A DNA stretch of 64,000 nucleotides, from positions 7,750,001 through 7,814,000 of the forward strand of contig NZ_CP097263.1 in the NCBI RefSeq assembly GCF_028622115.1. The letters run 5' to 3'. The notes beneath the pieces were generated by a model. It saw only the letters and a program-made list of their open reading frames with translations, made no database searches and was not told where the DNA came from. The stretch is from Kutzneria chonburiensis (GTDB lineage: Bacteria > Actinomycetota > Actinomycetes > Mycobacteriales > Pseudonocardiaceae). Positions 10,089 to 18,907 of this stretch are shown here, one piece after another. How positions within the stretch are numbered: the stretch's first letter is position 1; each line of letters starts with the position of its first letter. The position numbers were made by a program, and so were the translations under genes.

Positions 10089-11279
10089 GTGACGACAGCA
10101 GCGCCACGGACCCGGACCGTGCTGGCCCCGGCGGTCGGACTGATCGCCCTCGGGCTGGCCGCACTTGTCCTGCTGGGACTCGGAGTGGGCAAGGTAGGAC
10201 CGCTCGGCGTCGCGGTCGGCGCGGCCGCCGCGCTGTTGCCGGTCGGCCCGGTGATCGCGGCGTTCCTGTGGATAGACCGCTGGGAGCCCGAGCCGGCGAG
10301 GCTGCTGTGGGTGGCTTTCCTGTGGGGCGCCTGCGGGGCGACGATCTGCTCGCTGCTGCTCAACAGCACCGCCGAGACGCTGGGCGACATCGTGCTGGGA
10401 CACGGCAACGGGCACACCCTCGCGGCCGTGGCCACCGCGCCGGTCGCCGAGGAGGCGGCCAAGGGCATCTTCCTGGTCGGGCTGCTGGTGTGGCGGCGGC
10501 AGGAGTTCGACGGTCTGGTCGACGGCATCGTCTACGCCGGTTTCGTCGCCACCGGCTTCGCCTTCACCGAGAACATCGAGTACTTCGGGCTGGCCTTCGT
10601 GAAGTACGGCTTCGGCGGCGCGACCGGCGGCGTGATCGGGGCTTTCGTGCTGCGCGGGGTGCTCGCGCCGTTCACGCATCCGCTGTTCACCGGCATGACC
10701 GGGATCGGCATCGGGATCGCGGCCCGCAGCGTGAGCAAGCGGGTCCGGATCATCGCGCCGATCATCGGCTACGTGTGCGCGGTGCTGCTGCACTCGCTGT
10801 GGAACTCCTCGGCCACCCTCGGCGGTGCGGACACGTTTCTGATCGTCTACTTCCTGGTGATCCTGCCGATCCTGGGCGCGATGGCCTGGCTGGTGGTGTG
10901 GCAGCGGCGGCGTGAGCAGCGGGTGGTGACGGCGCAGCTGCCGGGCATGGCGGCCAACGGCTGGATCGCCGACAGCGAGGTGTCGCTGCTGTCCAGCCTG
11001 ACCGGTCGTCGAGGCTGGCGGGCAGCGGTGCGCAAGCGGGCCGGCAGCAACGCGGCCAAGGCCGTGTACGCCTACCAGACCGCCGCGACGGAATTGGCGT
11101 TTCTGCGGGACGCCGTCGAGCACGGCACCGCCGGACCCGATGCCGACGAGCGACAGCGGCATCTGTTGAAGACCATGTTGGCCGCTCGGCAGGCGGCGGT
11201 GAACGCCCCCGACGCGCTGCGGGCCACCCGTCACCACCTCGATGGGCGTGAGAACGGCACGGATGGCCTGCGCGCATGA
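10089..11279 (+). CDS. PrsW-family intramembrane metalloprotease
   Basis: A polytopic membrane protein of the PrsW/CAAX-protease-like family; in Bacillus, PrsW cleaves an anti-sigma factor. Conserved motifs are present: EEAAKG (Glu-Glu-x-x-Lys), AFTENIEYF, HPLFTGMTGIG and HSLWNS, spread over about eight membrane helices. A soluble C-terminal part of about 110 residues follows, with a charged helical segment ending near LDGRENGTDGLRA. The start is uncertain: GTG at 10089 is used, and an in-frame ATG at 10068 is possible. Neither has a clear ribosome-binding site, and both lie within 35 nt of the divergent methyltransferase start. The substrate is unknown. Confidence 0.85.
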   Translation: MTTAAPRTRTVLAPAVGLIALGLAALVLLGLGVGKVGPLGVAVGAAAALLPVGPVIAAFLWIDRWEPEPARLLWVAFLWGACGATICSLLLNSTAETLGDIVLGHGNGHTLAAVATAPVAEEAAKGIFLVGLLVWRRQEFDGLVDGIVYAGFVATGFAFTENIEYFGLAFVKYGFGGATGGVIGAFVLRGVLAPFTHPLFTGMTGIGIGIAARSVSKRVRIIAPIIGYVCAVLLHSLWNSSATLGGADTFLIVYFLVILPILGAMAWLVVWQRRREQRVVTAQLPGMAANGWIADSEVSLLSSLTGRRGWRAAVRKRAGSNAAKAVYAYQTAATELAFLRDAVEHGTAGPDADERQRHLLKTMLAARQAAVNAPDALRATRHHLDGRENGTDGLRA

Positions 11280-11282
11280 CCG

Positions 11283-11300
11283 ACCCGGCCTCAGCCGGGT
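11283..11300 (+). terminator. Short hairpin after the PrsW gene
   Basis: Arms ACCCGGC and GCCGGGT with a CTCA loop lie just after the stop codon at 11279. There is no T-run, so termination would be weak or T-independent. Confidence 0.4.
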
Positions 11301-11420
11301 CCGCGGCACCCGTGAAACTAGTCACGGCCAGGCGGCTGGATCGCGAACTGCGGTTAGCCTCGTCCGGTCCGGTACCCGGCGTCTGATCGGGCCTGGAACA
11401 GCAATAAGGGAGCTCCTGCC

Positions 11421-12314
11421 ATGACCCGCCCCGCCCGGCTCGCCGTGGGCGTGGTGTCCGCCGGCAGGGTCGGTTCGGTGCTCGGCGCCGCGCTGGCCCG
11501 GGCGGGCCACGTCGTCGTGGCGGCGTCCGCCGTCTCCAAGGCGTCGGTGCGCCGGGCCGAGGAGCTGCTGCCGGACGTGCCGCTGCTGCCGCCGGACGAA
11601 GTCGCCGCCCGTGCCGACCTCGTGCTGCTGGCCGTGCCGGACGACGCCCTCGGTGGCCTCGTCCGCGGCCTGGTGGCGACGGATTCGTTGCGTGCCGGCC
11701 AGATCGTGGTGCATACCTCGGGGGCGCACGGCGTCGACGTGCTGCGACCGGCCGCCGAGGTCGGGGTGCTGCCGCTGGCCCTGCACCCGGCGATGACCTT
11801 CACCGGCCGCGCCGAGGACCTGCACCGCGTGGTGGCGTGCTGCGTCGGCGTGACGGCTGGCGAGGACGACATGGCCGGCTGGAACGTCGGCGAGGCGCTG
11901 GTCGTGGAGATGGGCGCGGAGCCGGTGCGCGTGCCCGAGGCCGTGCGCCCGCTCTACCACGCGGCGTTGACCCACGGCGCGAATCACCTGGCCACGCTCG
12001 TCACCGAATGCGTGGACTTGCTACGCAATGCGGGCATCGAACCGGCCGAGCGGGTGATCAGCCCGCTGCTGTCGGCGGCCCTGGACAACGCGCTGCGCCA
12101 CGGTGACCGCGCTTTGACCGGCCCGGTCGCCCGCGGCGACGCCGGCACCGTCCGCAAGCACATCACCGTGCTGCGCGACGCCGCGCCGGCGACCGTGCCG
12201 GCGTACCTGGCGCTGGCCCGCCGCACCGCGAGCCGCGCCGCCGACGCCGGCGTGCTGCGTGCGGACGCCGTGCCCGAGATCCTTTCCGTGCTCGACGAGG
12301 AGACCGAGAGATGA
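11421..12314 (+). CDS. Rossmann-like/DUF2520 oxidoreductase, candidate ketopantoate reductase
   Basis: A 297-aa NAD(P)-binding protein with a Rossmann start (VGVVSAGRVGSVLGAALA), the LVLLAVPDDAL segment and HPAMTFTG before a helical C-terminal DUF2520 domain. The same gene precedes panC in mycobacteria (Rv3603c). It overlaps the panC ATG by 4 nt, so it is the first gene of DUF2520-panC-panD-coaX. That operon makes pantothenate and phosphorylates it but has no panE. A ketopantoate reductase function is therefore a reasonable inference, not shown. About 20 nt upstream the sequence AAGGGAGCTCC may provide the ribosome-binding site. Confidence 0.85.
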   Translation: MTRPARLAVGVVSAGRVGSVLGAALARAGHVVVAASAVSKASVRRAEELLPDVPLLPPDEVAARADLVLLAVPDDALGGLVRGLVATDSLRAGQIVVHTSGAHGVDVLRPAAEVGVLPLALHPAMTFTGRAEDLHRVVACCVGVTAGEDDMAGWNVGEALVVEMGAEPVRVPEAVRPLYHAALTHGANHLATLVTECVDLLRNAGIEPAERVISPLLSAALDNALRHGDRALTGPVARGDAGTVRKHITVLRDAAPATVPAYLALARRTASRAADAGVLRADAVPEILSVLDEETER

Positions 12315-13201
12315 ACCTGACCCGGACCGACTACGCGCCCGGGCAGCTCACCGTGCACGCCAGCCCGGAGAAGCTGGGCCGGGTCACCAGGGCGCTGCGG
12401 GTAGCCGGCCGCAAGGTCGTGCTGGTGCCGACCATGGGTGCGCTGCACGAGGGCCACCTGGAGCTGATCCGCCGGGCCAAGCGCTTCGCCGGCACGGTCG
12501 TCGTGGTGTCGATCTTCGTGAATCCCTTGCAGTTCGGGGCCAACGAGGACATCGACCGCTACCCGCGGCCGCTGGAGGCCGACCTGGACAAGCTCCGGGC
12601 CGAGGGCGTGGATCTGGCCTTCACGCCTGGCGTTGAGGACATGTACCCGGAGACGCCGCAGATCTCCGTGCAGGCCGGGCCGCTCGGCGACGAGCTGGAG
12701 GGCGCGGTCCGCAAGGGCCACTTCGCCGGCGTGCTGACCGTGGTGGCCAAGCTGTTCAACATCGTCCGGCCGGACATGGCCTTCTTCGGGGAGAAGGACT
12801 ACCAGCAGCTGACGCTGATCCGCCGGATGGTCCGCGAGCTCCAGTTCGACGTGAAGGTGGTCGGCGTGCCGATCATCAGGGAGGCCGACGGCCTGGCCCT
12901 GTCCTCCCGCAACGTCTACCTGAACGCCGAGCAGCGGGAGGCCGCCGTGGCGCTGTCCGCCGCGCTGGCCGCGGGCCGCCATGCCGGCTTCGACGGCGCC
13001 GAGGCCGCGCTGAAGGCCGCGGGTGACGTGCTGGCGGCGCAGGACGGCGTCGAGGTGTTCTACCTCGAGCTGCGCTCGCCCGACCTCGGCCCCGCGCCGG
13101 CCACCGGCGACGCGCGGCTGCTGGTCGCCGCCAGGGTCGGGGACACCCGGCTGATCGACAATGCCGCGGTGCAGCTCGGCGCCGTGGTCGCGAACCAGTA
13201 G
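12311..13201 (+). CDS. panC: Pantothenate synthetase
   Basis: Ligates pantoate and beta-alanine with ATP to give pantothenate. The 296-aa protein has the nucleotidyltransferase motif VPTMGALHEGHLELI (HxGH type), FVNPLQFG, the FFGEKDYQQL segment and ALSSRNVYL with the KMSKS-like loop. The ATG overlaps the stop of the DUF2520 gene (ATGA). The first ~25 residues before ALRVAGRK form a longer N-terminus than in E. coli PanC, as is usual in actinobacteria. Confidence 0.97.
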   Translation: MNLTRTDYAPGQLTVHASPEKLGRVTRALRVAGRKVVLVPTMGALHEGHLELIRRAKRFAGTVVVVSIFVNPLQFGANEDIDRYPRPLEADLDKLRAEGVDLAFTPGVEDMYPETPQISVQAGPLGDELEGAVRKGHFAGVLTVVAKLFNIVRPDMAFFGEKDYQQLTLIRRMVRELQFDVKVVGVPIIREADGLALSSRNVYLNAEQREAAVALSAALAAGRHAGFDGAEAALKAAGDVLAAQDGVEVFYLELRSPDLGPAPATGDARLLVAARVGDTRLIDNAAVQLGAVVANQ

Positions 13202-13213
13202 AGGGGGACGGAC

Positions 13214-13678
13214 ATGTTCCGGACAATGCTGAAGTCCAAGATCCACAGAGCCACGGTGACCCAGGCCGACCTGCACTACGTCGGCTCGGTGACCATCGAC
13301 GAGGACCTGATGCAGGCGGCCGACCTGCTGCCCGGCGAGCAGGTGTGCATCGTCGACGTGACCAACGGGGCCCGGCTCGAGACCTACGTCATCCCCGGCG
13401 AGCGGGGCAGCGGCGTGATCGGCATCAACGGCGCCGCCGCGCACCTGGTGCACCCCGGCGACCTGGTCATCCTCATCTCGTACGGCGTGATGGACGAGAT
13501 CGAGTCCATCGCCTACCGGCCGAAGGTGATCTTCGTCGACGCCGACAACAAGATCCTCGACCGCGGCGACGACCCGGCCCACGCGCCGTTCGGCTCCGGC
13601 CTGACCTCCGGGGCCGCGGTGCACGCCGAGACCTCCGACGCGGCCCGGCTCGACGCCATGCTCCGGGCGGAGGCGTAA
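13214..13678 (+). CDS. panD: Aspartate 1-decarboxylase proenzyme
   Basis: Makes beta-alanine from aspartate for PanC. The protein (154 aa) starts with the family sequence [20 protein letters not shown]. The self-cleavage site is Gly24-Ser25 in HYVGSVTI, where Ser25 becomes the pyruvoyl group. [14 protein letters not shown] residues follow, as [14 protein letters not shown]. The C-terminal ~25 residues past FVD form an Ala-rich extension seen in actinobacteria. It has a GAGGGGG ribosome-binding site and lies 12 nt after panC. Confidence 0.97.
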   Translation: MFRTMLKSKIHRATVTQADLHYVGSVTIDEDLMQAADLLPGEQVCIVDVTNGARLETYVIPGERGSGVIGINGAAAHLVHPGDLVILISYGVMDEIESIAYRPKVIFVDADNKILDRGDDPAHAPFGSGLTSGAAVHAETSDAARLDAMLRAEA

Positions 13679-13684
13679 GCGCCC

Positions 13685-14458
13685 GTGCTGCTGTGCGTCG
13701 ACATCGGCAACACCAACATCTCCCTCGGGCTGTACCGGGGAGATGAGCTGGTGCACGACTGGCGGATGCGCACCGACCCCCGGATGACCGCCGACGAGCT
13801 GGCGCTGGGCATGCGAGGCATGCTCGGCCCGCTGGCCGACCAGGTCGCCGGCGTGTCGGCGCTGTCGACCGTGCCGGCGGTGCTGCGGGAGCTGCGAGTC
13901 ATGCTCGGCCGCTACTACGGCAATGTGCCGCGGATCGTGGTGCAGCCGGGCGTGCGGACCGGGGTGCCGCTGCTCGTCGACAACCCCAAGGAGGTGGGCG
14001 GCGACCGGCTGGTGAACACGATGGCCGCTCACCATCTGTACGGAACCGCCTGTGTGGTGGCCGATTTCGGCACCGTGACCAATATCGACGTGTCCACGGC
14101 CAAGGGCGAGTTCCTCGGTGGCGCGTTCCTGGCCGGCGTGGAGATCTCCGCCGAGGCGCTGGCCGTCAGCGGCGCGCAGCTGCGCAAGGTCGAGGTGGCG
14201 CGACCGCGGTCGGTGATCGGCCGCACCACCGTGGAATGCCTGCAGTCGGGGTTGCTGTACGGCTACGCCGGCCAGGTCGACGGCCTGGTCCGGCGGATGA
14301 CCCGTGAGCTCGATGCAGCCGGCGCCGGGCCGGTCAACGTGATCGGCACCGGCGGCTTGGCCCCGGTGATCGTGCCGGAGACCGAGACGATCCAGCACCA
14401 CGTGCCCGAGTTGACCTTGCTCGGGCTGCGCCTAGTCTACGAGCGCAACGCCACCTAA
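13685..14458 (+). CDS. coaX: Type III pantothenate kinase
   Basis: Phosphorylates pantothenate, the first committed step of CoA synthesis. The 257-aa protein belongs to the ASKHA fold: LLCVDIGNTNISLGLY holds the first phosphate-binding loop with Asp6. GGDRLVNTMAAHHLYG and VVADFGTVTNIDV supply the second and third motifs. It starts with GTG, 6 nt after panD, and closes the pantothenate operon. The palindrome at 14472 follows its stop. Confidence 0.96.
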   Translation: MLLCVDIGNTNISLGLYRGDELVHDWRMRTDPRMTADELALGMRGMLGPLADQVAGVSALSTVPAVLRELRVMLGRYYGNVPRIVVQPGVRTGVPLLVDNPKEVGGDRLVNTMAAHHLYGTACVVADFGTVTNIDVSTAKGEFLGGAFLAGVEISAEALAVSGAQLRKVEVARPRSVIGRTTVECLQSGLLYGYAGQVDGLVRRMTRELDAAGAGPVNVIGTGGLAPVIVPETETIQHHVPELTLLGLRLVYERNAT

Positions 14459-14471
14459 CCCCCATTTTTGC

Positions 14472-14520
14472 CACATGCGCTTCCTATGTGGCGTCAGGTG
14501 CCACATAGGAAGCGCATGTG
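14472..14520. repeat. Long palindrome, copy 1 (shared with 20756)
   Basis: Perfect 20-bp arms, cacatgcgcttcctatgtgg at 14472-14491 and its complement at 14501-14520, with a 9-nt centre. It lies between the convergent ends of coaX and the methyltransferase gene. The arms are identical to those at 20756-20804. Each arm is itself bounded by cacat and atgtg. It may act as a bidirectional terminator and belong to a REP-like repeat family. Confidence 0.85.
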
Positions 14521-14523
14521 CCG

Positions 14524-15285
14524 TCAAGGGGTGGCGCGGACGGTGCGGAGGACCTCGGTGCGCAGGGGGTAGTCGAACTCGCCGTCGGCGGTCTGCGGCT
14601 GGGACTTCAGGTAGGCGAGCATCGCGTCCAACGTCTCGGTGCGTGCCGGCTCGGCCATGGTCAGGAACAGCGAGTGCGTGCTGGCCGTGGCGACCAGCGA
14701 CTCCGCGGTCCGCCGCTGGGTGTGCCGGAACTCCTGCTGCGCCAGCTCGCCGAACGGTCCGAGATCCACCGGCAGGTCGATGCCCCGCTTGTTCTGGCGG
14801 TTGTCGGTCGAGGAGTGGATGCGGTCCAGGTTCCGCACCCATTCGATGCTCAGGTCGTCGTCGTTCCACAGCCCGGCCAGCGCGCCGCCGGGCCGCAGCA
14901 CCCGGCCGATCTCCGGCAGCGCCTTCTCGTGGTCGAACCAGTGCAGGGCCTGCCCGACCAGCACCGCGTCCACCGACGCGTCGGCCAGCGGGATCTGCTC
15001 CGCGGTCCCGGACAGCGCCGTGACCGCCGGCATCAGCGCCGCCAGCTCGGCCCGCATCGCGTCGTCCGGCTCGACCGCGACGACGTCCAGCCCGAGCGAG
15101 GCGATCACCGCGGTCAGCTTCCCGGTGCCGGCGGCCAGATCCAGCACGGTCGGCGTCGCCGTGCTGACCGGCGCCAGTGCCCACCGGACCGCGTCGACCG
15201 GATAGTCGGGACGGTGCTCGGCGTAGTCGGCCGCCCGGCTGCCGAACGAGGACGCCCGCCTGGAGATCAACTCATCGCGTGCCAT
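14524..15285 (-). CDS. Class I SAM-dependent methyltransferase
   Basis: A 253-aa methyltransferase of the type 11 (UbiE-like) group. The glycine-rich motif I is VLDLAAGTGKLTAVIA, followed by VVAVEPDDAMRAEL (acidic residue binding the ribose) and ADASVDAVLVGQALHWFDHEKAL. This pattern is common in actinobacterial small-molecule methyltransferases. The ATG at 15285 has a GAGG-like sequence close upstream. It is divergent from lysS with 57 bp between them. The substrate is unknown. Confidence 0.85.
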   Translation of the reverse strand: MARDELISRRASSFGSRAADYAEHRPDYPVDAVRWALAPVSTATPTVLDLAAGTGKLTAVIASLGLDVVAVEPDDAMRAELAALMPAVTALSGTAEQIPLADASVDAVLVGQALHWFDHEKALPEIGRVLRPGGALAGLWNDDDLSIEWVRNLDRIHSSTDNRQNKRGIDLPVDLGPFGELAQQEFRHTQRRTAESLVATASTHSLFLTMAEPARTETLDAMLAYLKSQPQTADGEFDYPLRTEVLRTVRATP

Positions 15286-15342
15286 GGCCTCGAAGTTATC
15301 CGGTTCGTGGTAACGGCGGGTGAGTCCGTAACCTTGTGAGCC

Positions 15343-16851
15343 GTGACCGAACACAACCCTTCCCATTCCGCCGCGGACGACGACCTTCCCGAGCAGCTCC
15401 GCATCCGCCGGGAGAAGCGTGAGCGGATGCTGGAACGGGGTGTGCAGCCCTATCCGGTCGAGCTGCCGCGGACCCACACGCTGAGCGAGGTCCGCGAATC
15501 GCACACGGATCTGGCGCCGGACACCGCGACCGGCGACATCGTCGGCGTGACCGGCCGCGTGATGTTCATCCGCAACACCGGCAAGCTCTGCTTCGCCACG
15601 TTGCGTGAGGGCGACGGAACCGAACTCCAGGCGATGCTCAGCCTCGCGCAGGTCGGGGAAGAGGCCCTTTCCGACTGGAAGTCCACGGTGGACCTCGGCG
15701 ATCACGTATTCGTTCACGGCGAGGTCATCACCTCGCGTCGTGGTGAACTCTCGGTGATGGCCGACGAGTGGCGGATGGCGGCCAAGTCGGTTCGCCCGCT
15801 GCCGGTGGCGCACAAGGAGCTCGCCGAGGAAACGCGCATTCGGCAGCGTTACGTCGACCTGATCGTTCGGCCGCAGGCCATGCAGACCGTCAAGACGCGG
15901 GCCGGTGTTGTGCGATCGCTGCGTGAATCGTTCCACGGCCGGGGTTTCCTCGAAGTCGAGACGCCGATGCTGCAAACGTTGCAGGGTGGTGCCAGCGCTC
16001 GTCCGTTCGTCACACACTCGAACGCGCTCGGCATTGACCTGTTCCTGCGGATCGCGCCGGAGCTTTACCTCAAGCGCTGTGTGGTCGGCGGTATCGAGAA
16101 GGTCTTCGAGATCAACAGGAACTTCCGGAACGAGGGATCCGACTCCTCGCACTCGCCGGAGTTCGCGATGCTCGAGTTCTACCAGGCTTATGGCACGTAC
16201 GACTCGATGGCCGTGCTGACCAGGCAGCTCATCCAGGAGGCGGCCCAGTCCGTGCTGGGCACCCAGGTCGCCACGCTGGCCGACGGCAGCGAGTACGACC
16301 TGTCCGGCGACTGGACGACGCTGACCATGTACGGGTCGCTGTCCGAGGCGCTGGACTCGGAGATCACCCCGCAGACCCCGGCCGAGCTGCTGCGCAAGCA
16401 CGCCGACTCCCGTGGGCTCGAGGTCGATCCGAAGCTCGGGCACGGAAAGCTCGTCGAAGAACTGTGGGAGCACCTGGTCGGCGACCACCTGCACGCGCCG
16501 ACATTCGTACGCGATTTCCCGGTGGAGACCTCGCCGCTGACCCGTGAGCACCGGGATACGCCGGGACTTGCCGAGAAGTGGGACCTCTACGTCCGCGGAT
16601 TCGAGCTGGCCACCGGTTACTCCGAGTTGGTCGATCCGGTGGTGGAGCGGCAGCGTCTGGTCGACCAGGCCCGGCTGGCCGCGGCCGGCGACGACGAGGC
16701 GATGCCGGTGGATGAGGACTTTCTGCGTTCGTTGGAGTACGGAATGCCACCGAGCGGTGGTGTCGGAATGGGCATCGATCGGCTCCTGATGGCGCTCACC
16801 GGTCTCGGTATCCGGGAGACGATCCTGTTCCCACTCGTGCGACCCGAATGA
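15343..16851 (+). CDS. lysS: Lysyl-tRNA synthetase, class II
   Basis: Charges tRNA-Lys. The 502-aa protein has an N-terminal anticodon-binding OB fold (about residues 60-170) and a class II catalytic core. Motif 2 is visible in [20 protein letters not shown] and motif 3 in [16 protein letters not shown]. The lysine-pocket region is [10 protein letters not shown]. It starts with GTG at 15343 (TAACCT lies 9 nt upstream, so the mRNA may have little or no leader). Position before lsr2 is conserved in actinobacteria. Codon use is more A/T-tolerant in the middle third than in the neighbours. Confidence 0.97.
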   Translation: MTEHNPSHSAADDDLPEQLRIRREKRERMLERGVQPYPVELPRTHTLSEVRESHTDLAPDTATGDIVGVTGRVMFIRNTGKLCFATLREGDGTELQAMLSLAQVGEEALSDWKSTVDLGDHVFVHGEVITSRRGELSVMADEWRMAAKSVRPLPVAHKELAEETRIRQRYVDLIVRPQAMQTVKTRAGVVRSLRESFHGRGFLEVETPMLQTLQGGASARPFVTHSNALGIDLFLRIAPELYLKRCVVGGIEKVFEINRNFRNEGSDSSHSPEFAMLEFYQAYGTYDSMAVLTRQLIQEAAQSVLGTQVATLADGSEYDLSGDWTTLTMYGSLSEALDSEITPQTPAELLRKHADSRGLEVDPKLGHGKLVEELWEHLVGDHLHAPTFVRDFPVETSPLTREHRDTPGLAEKWDLYVRGFELATGYSELVDPVVERQRLVDQARLAAAGDDEAMPVDEDFLRSLEYGMPPSGGVGMGIDRLLMALTGLGIRETILFPLVRPE

Positions 16852-16870
16852 GGTGTTTCGGCGGCTGCCA

Positions 16871-16901
16871 TTGACGGGGCGCGATAGATATGCGCTAATC
16901 T
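16871..16901 (+). promoter_or_regulatory. Candidate lsr2 promoter
   Basis: TTGACG at 16871-16876 and TAATCT at 16896-16901, separated by 19 bp, lie about 70 bp before the lsr2 ATG. The spacing is slightly long, but both hexamers are close to the housekeeping consensus. Confidence 0.45.
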
Positions 16902-16971
16902 GTCCCCGAGGCAGATTTCAGGGCAGCCGCCGATACTCATTCCGCGGCGTACTTGGTGTAGGAGGCCGCTC

Positions 16972-17325
16972 ATGGCGCAGAAGGTGACTGTTGCCCTGAT
17001 CGACGACCTGGACGGGTCCGAGGCCAGTGAGACTCTCGAGTTCGCTCTCGATGGCGTGTCGTACCAGATCGATCTTTCGTCGGGCAATGCGAACAAGCTG
17101 CGTGACGGATTGGCGTCATTCGTCGCATCGGCGCGCCGTTCCGGTGGCCGCAAGCGCGCCGCCGGCCGGCCCCTCGGCGGTGGCGGCAAGGCGCCCCGTC
17201 CGGCCGCGGCCGACCGTGAGCAGAACCAGGCCATTCGGGAATGGGCTCGTAAGCAGGGCATGAAGGTGTCCGACCGGGGCCGCATCCCGGCCGAGGTCCT
17301 GGACGCCTACCACCAGCAGGCCTGA
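16972..17325 (+). CDS. lsr2: Nucleoid-associated protein Lsr2
   Basis: H-NS-like xenogeneic silencer that bridges AT-rich DNA. At 117 aa it is the normal size. The N-terminal dimerisation domain begins [19 protein letters not shown] Gly/Arg/Lys-rich linker precedes the C-terminal DNA-binding domain with [19 protein letters not shown], where the RGR minor-groove hook is seen. It has a GGAGG ribosome-binding site and its own likely promoter and terminator. The gene order lysS-lsr2-(clpC) matches mycobacteria, though five genes separate it from clpC here. Confidence 0.97.
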   Translation: MAQKVTVALIDDLDGSEASETLEFALDGVSYQIDLSSGNANKLRDGLASFVASARRSGGRKRAAGRPLGGGGKAPRPAAADREQNQAIREWARKQGMKVSDRGRIPAEVLDAYHQQA

Positions 17326-17341
17326 GCCGTAGCTTCCCGCC

Positions 17342-17369
17342 GAAGGGCCGTCCGCACGGACGGCCCTTC
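17342..17369 (+). terminator. lsr2 terminator hairpin
   Basis: A perfect 13-bp inverted repeat (GAAGGGCCGTCCG and its complement) lies 16 nt after the lsr2 stop codon, with only two bases in the centre. Confidence 0.75.
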
Positions 17370-17413
17370 CGCGTGTCCGGGCTTTTCCGGCCCTGACATG
17401 CGGATCCCCGCGG

Positions 17414-17529
17414 TTGTCCACAGCCCTCAGCGCTTCCGTCCGTCTATCCACAGGCTCCGCCGCTCCAAGATCAACGCGGCGTTTCCGCTGGTAGAATGGA
17501 CCGGGGATGGCCCCCTTGGGTTGGGTGGG
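17414..17529 (+). repeat. Dispersed repeat copy A with two DnaA-box-like 9-mers
   Basis: Begins with TTGTCCACA (17414-17422) and CTATCCACA (17444-17452), both close to actinobacterial DnaA boxes. It continues with tccaagatca (17464-17473), then cgctggtagaatgg (17486-17499) and a tail around cccccttgggttgggtggg (17511-17529). The same blocks, in the same order and with the same 12-nt spacing between the two core blocks, occur on the minus strand at 32017-32119. Confidence 0.8.
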
Positions 17530-17587
17530 CCGTGTTTTGGGCGGCCGGGGCGTGGGGACGGTCCTGCGTTCGGGTGCTGGCCCGCTT

Positions 17588-17800
17588 CGGATTCCGGCCC
17601 CGCCGAGATGTCTGCCGCTTTGGATTCCGGCCCGTCGAGGTGTCCGCCCGCGGCGTGTCCGCCTGCGGAGTGTCTGCTCGCTGCGGATTCCGGCCCGTCG
17701 ATGTGTCTGCCTGCGGCGTGTCCGCCTGCCCTGGTGTCTGCCTGCCGAGGTGTTCGCCTGCGGAGGTGTCTGCCCGGCGAGGTGTCTGCCTGCCGGGGCC
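17588..17800. repeat. Degenerate tandem repeat, unit about 15-17 bp
   Basis: Many imperfect copies of tgtctgcctgcggag(g) run head to tail, interspersed with three copies of gattccggcccgtcga-like sequence (near 17590, 17623 and 17687). All frames give low-complexity peptides with no ribosome-binding site, so I read it as non-coding. Together with its flanks it fills most of the 571-bp gap between lsr2 and the iron transporter. Confidence 0.7.
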
Positions 17801-17859
17801 CGGGCCCGTCCTCTGGTTGTTGCCTGCTCAACCAGGCCCCGCTCTTCCCCTCCCCGTAC

Positions 17860-17878
17860 TGCGGTTAGGCTAACCAAA
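17860..17878 (+). promoter_or_regulatory. Iron box (DmdR/IdeR operator)
   Basis: This 19-mer matches the IdeR/DmdR consensus TTAGGTTAGGCTAACCTAA at 16 of 19 positions, including the whole GGTTAGGCTAACC core. It lies 18 bp before the GTG of the first permease gene. Iron-dependent repression of the transporter operon is expected. Confidence 0.85.
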
Positions 17879-17896
17879 GTCTGAGGAGGAGGGCTG

Positions 17897-18907
17897 GTGG
17901 GCGCACTCGCGCGGCGTCGTCGGCGCATGGTGGGGCTGCTCGTCCTGCTCGGACTGGCCGTCATCGCGGTGCTGGCCAGCATCGCCATCGGGTCCAAGCC
18001 GATCGGGCTGGACGGGGTGTGGCACGGGCTCCTGACCCCCACCGGCAGCGAGAACGACATCATCATCCGGTCGCTGCGCGTCCCGAGGACGGAACTGGCG
18101 GTGCTGGCGGGTGTCGCGCTGGGGGTGGCGGGGGCGCTGATCCAAGGCCACACGCGCAACCCGCTGGCCGACCCGGGACTGCTCGGCGTCACGAGCGGGG
18201 CGGCGTTCGCGGTGGTGGTGGGGATCTTCGCGTTCGGCATGACGAGCCTGTACAGCTACGTCTGGCTGGCCTTCCTCGGCGCGGTCGCGACGACGGCGCT
18301 GGTGTTCCTGCTGGGGGCGGCGGGTCGTGGGGGACCGACGCCGCTGACCCTGGCGCTGGCGGGGGCGGCGGTCAGTGGGCTGATGGTCGGACTGATCTCG
18401 GCGATGGCGGTGATCGACCAACAGAGCCTGGAAGCGTTCCGGTTCTGGCGGGTGGGCGCGGTGGCCGGCCGCGATCCGGTGATCATCGGGCAGGTGCTGC
18501 CGTTCCTGGCGGTGGGCCTGGTGCTGGCGCTGGCCAACGCGCCGGGCCTGAATGCCCTGTCGCTGGGTGAAGACGTGGCCCGCTCGATCGGCCAACACGT
18601 GCTGAGGACCCGAATCCTGGGCATCGTGGCGATCACGCTGCTGACCGGCGGTGCGGTGGCGGCGTGCGGGCCGATCGGCTTCGTGGGCCTGGTGGTGCCG
18701 CACGTGGCCCGCTTCATCACCGGCCCGGACCACCGCTGGCTGCTGCCGTACTCGGGACTGATCGGCGCGGTCCTGCTGCTGGTGGCCGACATCATCGGCC
18801 GGGTGATCGCCTGGCCGAGCGAACTCCAGGTGGGCATCGTGCTGGCGCTGATCGGCGCGCCGGTGTTCGTGGGCATCGTGCGGCGCAAGCGGATGGTGCG
18901 ACTGTGA
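17897..18907 (+). CDS. Iron-siderophore ABC transporter permease 1 (FecCD family)
   Basis: A 336-aa permease of the BtuC/FecC/FecD family with about nine or ten membrane helices. Typical segments are RVPRTELAVLAGVALGVAGALIQ, HTRNPLADPGLLGVTSGAA and GPIGFVGLVVPHVARFITG; the last includes the coupling helix that meets the ATPase. The GTG at 17897 follows a strong AGGAGGAG ribosome-binding site and an iron box. Its stop overlaps the next GTG, so permease 1, permease 2 and the ATPase are one unit. Confidence 0.93.
   Translation: MGALARRRRRMVGLLVLLGLAVIAVLASIAIGSKPIGLDGVWHGLLTPTGSENDIIIRSLRVPRTELAVLAGVALGVAGALIQGHTRNPLADPGLLGVTSGAAFAVVVGIFAFGMTSLYSYVWLAFLGAVATTALVFLLGAAGRGGPTPLTLALAGAAVSGLMVGLISAMAVIDQQSLEAFRFWRVGAVAGRDPVIIGQVLPFLAVGLVLALANAPGLNALSLGEDVARSIGQHVLRTRILGIVAITLLTGGAVAACGPIGFVGLVVPHVARFITGPDHRWLLPYSGLIGAVLLLVADIIGRVIAWPSELQVGIVLALIGAPVFVGIVRRKRMVRL

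Noticed and set aside
17414-17452. A replication origin at the DnaA boxes near 17.4 kb
   Set aside because: Only two boxes are present, with no dnaA, dnaN, recF or gyrB nearby and no AT-rich unwinding region.
17398-17890. Short plus-strand and minus-strand frames in the lsr2-iron transporter gap
   Set aside because: All are low-complexity translations of the tandem repeat or the dispersed repeat, without start signals.
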